Shown one piece after another: positions 7,364-13,765 of a DNA stretch of 33,622 nucleotides. Both the position numbers and the translations under genes were made by a program. The DNA comes from Actinomycetota bacterium (GTDB lineage Bacteria > Actinomycetota > Actinomycetes > Actinomycetales > Dermatophilaceae): the NCBI GenBank assembly GCA_020160805.1, contig JAIUPO010000034.1, positions 1-33,622 of the forward strand, in the 5' to 3' direction. How positions within the stretch are numbered: the stretch's first letter is position 1; the number at the start of each line of letters is the position of its first letter. The notes beneath the pieces are model-generated. The model was given only the letters and a program-made list of their open reading frames with translations. It was not told the DNA's origin and did no database searches.

Positions 7364-8061
7364 CCGCGGAGACGGCCCCCGCGGGCCAGGATGTTGTGCT
7401 GCTCGCCCACGGCTCGCCGGACCCGAGGCACGCGCGCGACGTCGCGGCGCTGCGGGGTCGCGTGGCGGCGGCTGCGCCGCATCTGAGGGTGCGGGCGGCA
7501 TACCTCGACCACCACGGGCCGAGCGTTGGCGAGACAGCCCGTGACCTGGCCGGGCACGACGGCGAAATCACCCTCGTCCCTGTGCTCCTGACCCGCGCGT
7601 TCCACGCTCGGGTGGACATCCCTGCCGCCGCAACAGAACTCAGCGAGGGGTCGGGTCGATGCGTCCGGATCACCGATGCGCTCGGCCCTGACCCGTTGCT
7701 GGCCCGCGCGCTGGAAGAACTTCTGGCGCAGCGCAGCGAGTGCCAGGTCGTGGTCTTCCTCGCCGGCTCCTCCCGTCATGACGCCGTGGACGACCTCATC
7801 CGCTCCCTCACGATGAGCCTGACGCCGGAGCGCGCCTACGCGTTCGCCACACTCGACGACTACCTCCCCCTGCCGGCAGCGCTGAAGGGGCTCGGTCGGG
7901 CCGCGGACACCATCGCTGTCAGCGCGATGATCGCCGACGGTGTGCTGCGCGATCGGATGGTGCGCCGGAGCGCAGAGCACGGCATACCCTTCGCCGACGG
8001 CGTGCTGGCCCAGACCGATGCCCTCACCGAACTGGTGCTGCGGCGGATCGAGCGCGGCTGA
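7360..8061 (+). CDS. sirB: Sirohydrochlorin chelatase (CbiX/SirB family)
   Basis: This 233-residue protein has two CbiX-type halves and is expected to insert Fe2+ into sirohydrochlorin to give siroheme. The N-terminal half carries the metal-binding His in VVLLAHGSPDPRHARD and a second His in LLTRAFHARVDIP. The second half starts near QVVVFLAGSSRHDAVDD. It is the fourth gene of the sulfur operon, with a 4-nt overlap with cysG. Mycobacteria have a comparable nirA-cysH-chelatase arrangement. A cobalt chelatase role is possible for the family but unlikely here because no cobalamin genes are nearby. Confidence 0.9.
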   Translation: MTAETAPAGQDVVLLAHGSPDPRHARDVAALRGRVAAAAPHLRVRAAYLDHHGPSVGETARDLAGHDGEITLVPVLLTRAFHARVDIPAAATELSEGSGRCVRITDALGPDPLLARALEELLAQRSECQVVVFLAGSSRHDAVDDLIRSLTMSLTPERAYAFATLDDYLPLPAALKGLGRAADTIAVSAMIADGVLRDRMVRRSAEHGIPFADGVLAQTDALTELVLRRIERG

Positions 8062-8098
8062 GGGAATCGCTGTCGGCCCCGAGGGGTTGACTAGCCCT

Positions 8099-9973
8099 AT
8101 GAGCGCGAGTCCCTGGCAGGTGATGCACAGCCTCACGCGCGACGGGAGCGTGGCTGACACCAAACTGCCGGCAGGCACGGCGAAGCGGGTGCTGGCATAT
8201 GCCCGCCCCATGCGGGCGGTGATCGCGGCCTTCCTCGTGCTGGTCGTCGCGGACGCCCTATTCGTCGTGGCGGCACCGCTTCTGCTGGCCCGGCTCGTCG
8301 ACCACGGAGTCATCCCCGGCGACCGGAGTGTCGTCACCACGCTGGCGCTGCTCGTCGCCGCCATCGCTGTGCTCGATGCCGTCGTCACCGTCGTCTCTCG
8401 GTGGTATTCCGCCCGCATCGGCGAGGGCTTGATCTTCGCCCTGCGCAGTGAAGTCTTCAGTCACGTTGTGCGACAACCGATTGCGTTCTATACCCGCGCG
8501 CAGACAGGCGCCCTGGTCAGTCGCGTCAACAATGACGTCATCGGGGCGCAGCAGGCCTTCACCTCGGTGCTGTCCAGCGTCGTCGGCAACCTCGTCTCCC
8601 TCACCCTCATCCTCGCCGCGATGATCGTGCTGTCGTGGAAGCTCACGCTTGCGGCGCTGCTGCTCGTGCCCTTTTTCCTGCTGCCGGCGAAATGGATGGG
8701 CCGCCGCCTCGCCGCTCTTTCGCACGAGCAGATGAATCTCAACGCCGAGATGGGCACCCACATGACCGAGCGCTTCAATGTCGGCGGCGCCCTGCTCGTC
8801 AAGCTCTTCGGCGACCTCGATCGGGAGGATCGGGAGTATGCCGAACGGGCCGCCCGGGTGCGCGATATCGGGATCAAGATCGCGATGAACCGCACCGTGC
8901 TCTTCGTCGCCCTGAGCTTCATAGCCTCGCTGGCGACGGCGATGGTCTATGGCGTCGGCGGCCTGATGGCCATCGACAAAACCCTGACGGTCGGCACCCT
9001 GATCGCTCTCGCGGCGCTGCTGGCCCGCCTCTATGGGCCGCTCACCACCTTGAGCAATGTACGCGTCGACATCATGACCGCGCTGGTGTCCTTCAGCCGC
9101 GTCTTCGAGATCCTCGACCTGCGGCCGTCAATTCAGGAGGCCCCCGACGCGCGGCCTCTACCCGGTGGCGCTGTTGCGGTAGACGTCGAGAAGGTCTCCT
9201 TCGGCTATCCCGGGGCCGACGAAGTCTCGCTGCGATCCCTGGAGACCTCCGCGGCCGGTGACCGGACCCGCGGCGCAACGGTCCTGCGTGACATCACCTT
9301 CCGTGCCGAGCCCGGTGAGCTCGTCGCGCTCGTCGGTCCCTCCGGCGCCGGGAAGACCACGATCACGAATCTCCTCGCCCGCCTCTACGACCCGACATCT
9401 GGCTTCGTGCGCCTGCAGGGGATCGACCTGCGCGACGCGACGCTCGCCTCGGTCACCGCCTCCGTGGGCGTCGTCACGCAGGAGAGCCATCTCTTCCACG
9501 ACACCATCCGCGCCAATCTGCTGTATGCCCGCCCCGACGCCACCGAGGCCGAGATGCGCGACGCCCTCCGCGCCGCGCAGATCCTGCCGCTGATCGATTC
9601 CCTGCCGCAGGGGCTAGACACCGTCGTCGGCGACCGCGGCTACCGCCTCTCAGGCGGCGAGAAGCAGCGCGTCGCCATCGCGCGACTGCTGCTCAAAGGC
9701 CCGGGCCTGCTCGTCCTCGATGAGGCCACGGCTCACCTGGACAGCGAGTCCGAGCTAGCGGTTCAGAAAGCTCTAGATACCGCCCTGCACGGCCGCACGG
9801 CGATCGTCATCGCCCACCGCCTGTCCACCATCCGCCGGGCCGATCAGATCCTCGTCGTCGCCGACGGTCGCATCGTCGAGCGTGGCCGTCACCACGAATT
9901 GCTCGCCGCCGACGGACTGTATGCGGACCTGTACCGCACCCAGTTCCTCGACGACGCGCCGGTGCCGGGCTAA
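8099..9973 (+). CDS. ABC exporter, fused permease and ATPase
   Basis: This 624-residue half-transporter has an N-terminal type I exporter membrane domain (about 40-330, six predicted helices starting at VIAAFLVLVVADALFVVAAP) and a C-terminal ATPase. Walker A is GPSGAGKTT (413-421), the signature LSGGEKQR is at about 517-524, Walker B is LLVLDEATAHLD and the H-loop is IVIAHRLSTI. It should act as a homodimer or with an unseen partner. The substrate cannot be told. It starts 37 bases after sirB and could be read from the sulfur operon. The ATG at 8099 gives the usual N-terminal extension; there is no good Shine-Dalgarno. Its stop is 4 bases from the convergent SURF1 stop. Confidence 0.92.
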   Translation: MSASPWQVMHSLTRDGSVADTKLPAGTAKRVLAYARPMRAVIAAFLVLVVADALFVVAAPLLLARLVDHGVIPGDRSVVTTLALLVAAIAVLDAVVTVVSRWYSARIGEGLIFALRSEVFSHVVRQPIAFYTRAQTGALVSRVNNDVIGAQQAFTSVLSSVVGNLVSLTLILAAMIVLSWKLTLAALLLVPFFLLPAKWMGRRLAALSHEQMNLNAEMGTHMTERFNVGGALLVKLFGDLDREDREYAERAARVRDIGIKIAMNRTVLFVALSFIASLATAMVYGVGGLMAIDKTLTVGTLIALAALLARLYGPLTTLSNVRVDIMTALVSFSRVFEILDLRPSIQEAPDARPLPGGAVAVDVEKVSFGYPGADEVSLRSLETSAAGDRTRGATVLRDITFRAEPGELVALVGPSGAGKTTITNLLARLYDPTSGFVRLQGIDLRDATLASVTASVGVVTQESHLFHDTIRANLLYARPDATEAEMRDALRAAQILPLIDSLPQGLDTVVGDRGYRLSGGEKQRVAIARLLLKGPGLLVLDEATAHLDSESELAVQKALDTALHGRTAIVIAHRLSTIRRADQILVVADGRIVERGRHHELLAADGLYADLYRTQFLDDAPVPG

Positions 9974-9977
9974 GCAG

Positions 9978-10766
9978 CTATTCGTCCTCTTCGTCCCAGA
10001 TCCGGGTCTTCTTGACCTTGGGCGGCCGCGGGGTGCTGGCGGTCGCGTCCCCCTCACGGCGCAGCCCAAAGAAGATCAGGATGAAGCCCAAGGGCACCGT
10101 CATCCACCATTGATAGGCATAGGCCTGATGCGCTCCCAGGCTGCGGTCGGGCCTGCCGAGTGGCGCCGGCGCCGGGGGCGCCGTGGTCGTGCCGGTCACC
10201 CCGTCCCGCTCCAACTGCACATACCCGCCCAGCAGCGGGAGTCCCAGCGCTTTCGAGGCATCCGCCAGGCTGATGCTCGCGATCTGGCCCGGTGTCGTGG
10301 CCTTGTCCCGAGACTTCTCGCCCGGCCGCACCCATCCGGTCAGCGTCACGTCGCCGGCCGGTGGCGGTGCGTATGCCGGCACGTCCGCAGCCCCCTTCTC
10401 GCCCAACGGAATCCAGCCGCGATCGATGAGCACGACGGAACCGGTGTCGAGGGTGAAGGGGGCCAGCACGTCATACCCCACATCCCCGTCAAGCGTTCGT
10501 CCGCGGACGACAAGCCGCTCGGCACCATAGCTGCCGCGGGCCGACACCTTGGTCCACTCCTGCCCGATCGGCAGCGGGCTCGCGGACAGCACGGACTGCG
10601 CCGGGACTGGTGCCGCGTTGTAGTGCGCCGAGATCCGCTCGTTGCGCTCGACCTTCGCCAGGTGGCGGCCGTACTGCCAGTGCCCGAGGTGATAGGCCGC
10701 GACGGCATACAGGCACGCCAGGAGGAGGGCGCCCAGCCAGCGAGGAGTCAGCAGGCGGCGGAGCAC
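9978..10766 (-). CDS. SURF1 family cytochrome oxidase biogenesis protein
   Basis: This 262-residue membrane protein belongs to the SURF1 family, which helps assemble haem-copper cytochrome c oxidase. One transmembrane helix lies at each end (about 9-27 LGALLLACLYAVAAYHLGHW and about 222-240 WWMTVPLGFILIFFGLRR), with the extracytoplasmic domain between. Family features include GHWQYGRHL near the N-terminus, VLIDRGWIP in the middle and YAYQWW before the second helix. The tail is charged. The start is GTG at 10766, 6 nt after a TACGGT -10 hexamer (10773-10778), suggesting a leaderless mRNA. It is divergent from moaA with back-to-back promoters. Confidence 0.92.
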   Translation of the reverse strand: MLRRLLTPRWLGALLLACLYAVAAYHLGHWQYGRHLAKVERNERISAHYNAAPVPAQSVLSASPLPIGQEWTKVSARGSYGAERLVVRGRTLDGDVGYDVLAPFTLDTGSVVLIDRGWIPLGEKGAADVPAYAPPPAGDVTLTGWVRPGEKSRDKATTPGQIASISLADASKALGLPLLGGYVQLERDGVTGTTTAPPAPAPLGRPDRSLGAHQAYAYQWWMTVPLGFILIFFGLRREGDATASTPRPPKVKKTRIWDEEDE

Positions 10767-10772
10767 CTGGCA

Positions 10773-10778
10773 ACCGTA
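10773..10778 (-). promoter_or_regulatory. -10 hexamer of SURF1, leaderless
   Basis: TACGGT on the minus strand, 6 nt from the GTG at 10766. It is 6 bp from the moaA -10 on the other strand, making a compact divergent promoter. Confidence 0.5.
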
Positions 10779-10784
10779 ACAACT

Positions 10785-10790
10785 TAGAGT
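10785..10790 (+). promoter_or_regulatory. -10 hexamer of moaA
   Basis: TAGAGT lies 8 nt before the ATG at 10799; no Shine-Dalgarno fits between them, so the transcript should be leaderless or start within a base or two of the ATG. Confidence 0.45.
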
Positions 10791-10798
10791 GGGACGTT

Positions 10799-11839
10799 AT
10801 GACCGACCTGCCCATGCCGAGCGTGCGTCCGCCGGCGCCGCCCGGACCGGCGGACGGGCCCCTCGTGGACACCTTCGGGCGCATCGCGAAAGACCTGCGG
10901 GTGTCGGTCACCGATCGGTGCAATCTGCGCTGCACCTATTGCATGCCGGCCGAGGGCCTGCCGTGGCTGCCCAAGCCGGAGATGTTGACCGATGACGAAT
11001 TGATCCGGCTGATCGCCTTGTTCGTTCGCCTTGGTGTTCGTCAGATTCGCCTGACCGGCGGAGAGCCGATGCTGCGCAAGTCGCTCGTGTCCTTGGTGGC
11101 ACGCATCGCCGAGCTCGATCCCCGACCCACCATTGCCATGACGACCAATGGCATCGGCCTGGACCGGCTGGCCGCCCCGTTGCGAGCGGCCGGGCTGGAC
11201 CGGGTCAATGTTTCGCTGGACACGATCGATCCGCAGGAGTTCATCACCTTGACACGGCGAGACCGGCTCGCCGATGTCGAGGCAGGCCTGAAGGCGGCGC
11301 ACGACGCTGGCCTGACGCCGGTGAAGGTCAACGCCGTGGCCATGCGTGACGTCAATGACACCGATGTCGCCGACCTGCTGGCCTGGTGCATGGACCGCAA
11401 TTACGAACTGCGCTTCATCGAGCAGATGCCGCTGGACGCCGGCCATGAATGGCAACACAGCACGATGGTGACGGCCAGTGAGATCCGGGCCGAATTGGCC
11501 AAGCGCTACCGGCTGACCCCCCTCGATGGGCGAGGGAGTGCTCCGGCGGAGCGCTTCCTGGTCGACGGCGGTCCGCATACGGTCGGGATCATCGCGAGCG
11601 TTAGCGCGCCCTTCTGCGCCGCCTGCGATCGGGTGCGCCTGACGGCCGACGGGCAATTGCGCAACTGCCTCTTTGCCAACTCCGAGTCCGACCTGCGCAC
11701 GCCACTGCGCGCTGGTGCCACGGATGACGACCTTGAAGGCATCATTCGCGGCGAAATGTGGCGCAAAGCCCGTGGTCATGGCATCGGCAGCCCCGACTTC
11801 CACCAGCCCGACCGGCCGATGAGCGCGATCGGCGGCTGA
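10799..11839 (+). CDS. moaA: GTP 3',8-cyclase (molybdenum cofactor biosynthesis)
   Basis: This 346-residue radical SAM enzyme turns GTP into 3',8-cyclo-7,8-dihydro-GTP, the first step of molybdopterin synthesis. The radical SAM cluster motif is CNLRCTYC (C41, C45, C48). The second [4Fe-4S] cluster is held by C273, C276 and C290 (FCAACDRVRL...NCLF). The protein ends in Gly-Gly, the conserved MoaA tail needed for catalysis. The ATG at 10799 is chosen over the longer frame from 10610, which reads antisense through SURF1. No other moa gene is in the window. The stop codon directly abuts the convergent DUF3099 stop (11840). Confidence 0.96.
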   Translation: MTDLPMPSVRPPAPPGPADGPLVDTFGRIAKDLRVSVTDRCNLRCTYCMPAEGLPWLPKPEMLTDDELIRLIALFVRLGVRQIRLTGGEPMLRKSLVSLVARIAELDPRPTIAMTTNGIGLDRLAAPLRAAGLDRVNVSLDTIDPQEFITLTRRDRLADVEAGLKAAHDAGLTPVKVNAVAMRDVNDTDVADLLAWCMDRNYELRFIEQMPLDAGHEWQHSTMVTASEIRAELAKRYRLTPLDGRGSAPAERFLVDGGPHTVGIIASVSAPFCAACDRVRLTADGQLRNCLFANSESDLRTPLRAGATDDDLEGIIRGEMWRKARGHGIGSPDFHQPDRPMSAIGG

Positions 11840-12160
11840 TCACTCGGGGTGGTGTACGACATACCCCTCGAGGGTCTCGGCATCCTGGGCGATCACGGGG
11901 GTCACGGGCGTGACCTCCTGCAGCACCCCCGGGCCGCGCGGCTTGACCGCATTCGCGAAGACCACCGCGACATAGGGCAGGATCACCGCGCCCGCGACGG
12001 CCGTCCACCGCAGCCAGCCCGTCAACACGACGGCCAGGATGAAACACGCAGTCCTGATCGCCATCGTGATGAGGTACTTGCGGATGCGGGCACTCTGCTC
12101 GGCGGCCAGGCTCTCGTGGGCCGTCGTCACCGACTGCGCCGGTGCCGAATGCCTGCTCAC
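11840..12160 (-). CDS. DUF3099 membrane protein
   Basis: This 106-residue protein matches the actinobacterial DUF3099 family: SVTTAHESLAAEQSARIRKYL followed by two transmembrane helices (about 30-47 and 51-68) and a short C-terminal tail. Its function is unknown. It starts with GTG at 12160, 6 nt after a TAGGCT hexamer. It is divergent from fabG, an arrangement I recall as common in actinomycetes. The start is well supported by the family-like N-terminus. Confidence 0.87.
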   Translation of the reverse strand: MSRHSAPAQSVTTAHESLAAEQSARIRKYLITMAIRTACFILAVVLTGWLRWTAVAGAVILPYVAVVFANAVKPRGPGVLQEVTPVTPVIAQDAETLEGYVVHHPE

Positions 12161-12166
12161 CGCACC

Positions 12167-12172
12167 AGCCTA
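12167..12172 (-). promoter_or_regulatory. -10 hexamer of the DUF3099 gene, leaderless
   Basis: TAGGCT on the minus strand, 6 nt from the GTG at 12160, with no Shine-Dalgarno. Confidence 0.5.
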
Positions 12173-12209
12173 AGACACGGCGGCGTGGGCATCACCGGTC
12201 GTCGTCCAC

Positions 12210-12215
12210 TAGGTT
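12210..12215 (+). promoter_or_regulatory. -10 hexamer of the fabG operon
   Basis: TAGGTT lies 40 nt before the fabG ATG, giving a leader of about 35 nt that holds a GAAAGG ribosome-binding site (about 12244-12249). This unit, unlike most others here, is leadered. Confidence 0.4.
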
Positions 12216-12255
12216 CAGGGGTGACCCGCACCACCCGACGCACGAAAGGCCGACT

Positions 12256-12966
12256 ATGACCGCGCGCAACGTCCTGGTGACCGGAGGCAACCGAGGAATC
12301 GGCAAATCGATCGCGCAGGCGATGGCCGCGGCCGGCCACAATGTGGTCATCACAACCCGCTCCGGCGACGCGCCCGAGGGTATGCAGTCGGTCCAGGGCG
12401 ATGTCACCGACACCGCCTCCGTCGACGCCGCCTTCACCGCGGCCGAGGCCCTCTTCGGAGGGCCTGTCGAGGTGGTCGTGGCCAATGCCGGCATCACCAA
12501 GGATGGCCTGCTCATGCGGATGAGCGATGCCGACTTCGACGCTGTCCTCGACACGAACCTCGCGGGCTCCTTCCGGTGCGCCCGCCGCGCCAGCGCCGGG
12601 ATGATCAAGAAGCGCTTCGGCCGGCTGATCTTCATCAGCAGCGTGGTGGGGCTGTATGGCGGGCCCGGTCAGACCAACTACAGCGCCAGCAAGTCGGGCC
12701 TGGTGGGCTTGGCCCGATCGATCACCCGCGAACTTGGTGGGCGGGGGATCACGGCAAATGTCGTGGCCCCCGGTTTCATCGAAACCGATATGACGGCCGA
12801 ACTGCCCGAGGACCGGCAAAAGGCCTACAAGGCGGCCATCCCTGCGGGTCGCTTCGCGACGCCGGACGAGGTCGCGGCCGCCGTGCTCTTCCTCGCCTCC
12901 GACGAAGCGGCCTATATCTCCGGCGCCGTCATCCCGGTCGACGGCGGCCTCGGCATGGGCCACTGA
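12256..12966 (+). CDS. fabG: 3-oxoacyl-[acyl-carrier-protein] reductase
   Basis: This 236-residue short-chain dehydrogenase is the NADPH-dependent ketoreductase of type II fatty acid synthesis. It shows the nucleotide motif TGGNRGIG (9-16), the NAG motif (VVANAGI), and the catalytic set S129, Y142 and K146 (Y-S-A-S-K), with the C-terminal GAVIPVDGGLGMGH. The next gene is the enoyl reductase, as in the mabA-inhA operon of mycobacteria, so the pair carries out two steps of the elongation cycle. The ATG at 12256 has GAAAGG 6 nt upstream; the in-frame extension to 12142 overlaps the divergent gene and is rejected. Confidence 0.95.
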   Translation: MTARNVLVTGGNRGIGKSIAQAMAAAGHNVVITTRSGDAPEGMQSVQGDVTDTASVDAAFTAAEALFGGPVEVVVANAGITKDGLLMRMSDADFDAVLDTNLAGSFRCARRASAGMIKKRFGRLIFISSVVGLYGGPGQTNYSASKSGLVGLARSITRELGGRGITANVVAPGFIETDMTAELPEDRQKAYKAAIPAGRFATPDEVAAAVLFLASDEAAYISGAVIPVDGGLGMGH

Positions 12967-12997
12967 CCGGCATACCACCAAGGGAAAGGACGACCCG

Positions 12998-13756
12998 ATG
13001 TTGCTCGAGGGCAAAACCCTGCTGATCACCGGCGTGTTGATGGACTCCTCCATCGCCTTCCATGTCGCCAAATTGGCCCAAGAACAGGGCGCCAAGGTGG
13101 TGCTCACGTCGTTCGGTCGGACGATGAAAATCACGCAGACGATCGCGAAGCGGCTGCCCGAGACCCCGCCCGTCATCGAACTCGATGTCAGCAACCAGGA
13201 ACATCTGGACTCCCTCGCGCAGCGCCTGGGGGAGCACACCGACCGGCTCGACGGGGTGGTGCACTCCATTGGCTTCGCGCCCCAAGGTGCCTTCAACTTC
13301 CTCGAGGGCACCTGGGAGGATGTCGCCACCGCACTCCAGATCAGCGCCTACAGCCTGAAATCCCTTGGTGTGGCGTGTCTTCCGTTGATGACGGGCGGTG
13401 GCTCCATCGTCGGCCTGACCTTCGATGCGAAGTTTGCCTGGCCCGTCTATGACTGGATGGGCGTCGCCAAGGCGGCCTTCGAGTCGACGAACCGCTATCT
13501 CGCCCGCGACCTCGGACCTAAGGGCATCCGCTGCAATCTCGTCGCGGCCGGCCCCATCCGGACCACCGCGGCCAAGTCGATTCCCGGTTTCGAGCGCTTC
13601 GAGCAGATCTGGGACGAGCGCGCCCCGCTGGGCTGGAATGTCAACGACCCGGTGCCTGCCGCCCAGGCCTGCGCCGCGCTGCTCAGCGACTGGTTCCCCG
13701 CCACGACCGGCGAGATCATCCACGTGGACGGCGGCGTCCACGCGATGGGCCAGTAG
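12998..13756 (+). CDS. inhA: Enoyl-[acyl-carrier-protein] reductase, InhA/FabI type
   Basis: This 252-residue NADH-dependent enzyme reduces the enoyl-ACP double bond in the last step of fatty acid elongation. It has the FabI-type start GKTLLITGVLMDSSIAFHVA, the VVHSIGFAP segment and the catalytic Y151 and K158 (YDWMGVAKAAFES), with Y-x6-K spacing. It ends in a GEIIHVDGGVHAMG block. The start at 12998 has a strong AGGGAAAGGA site 7 nt upstream. It lies 31 bp after fabG and 9 bp before the CphA-like ligase. Mycobacterial InhA is the isoniazid target, and Ser90 here matches InhA Ser94. Confidence 0.95.
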   Translation: MLLEGKTLLITGVLMDSSIAFHVAKLAQEQGAKVVLTSFGRTMKITQTIAKRLPETPPVIELDVSNQEHLDSLAQRLGEHTDRLDGVVHSIGFAPQGAFNFLEGTWEDVATALQISAYSLKSLGVACLPLMTGGGSIVGLTFDAKFAWPVYDWMGVAKAAFESTNRYLARDLGPKGIRCNLVAAGPIRTTAAKSIPGFERFEQIWDERAPLGWNVNDPVPAAQACAALLSDWFPATTGEIIHVDGGVHAMGQ

Positions 13757-13765
13757 CCCGCCCCC

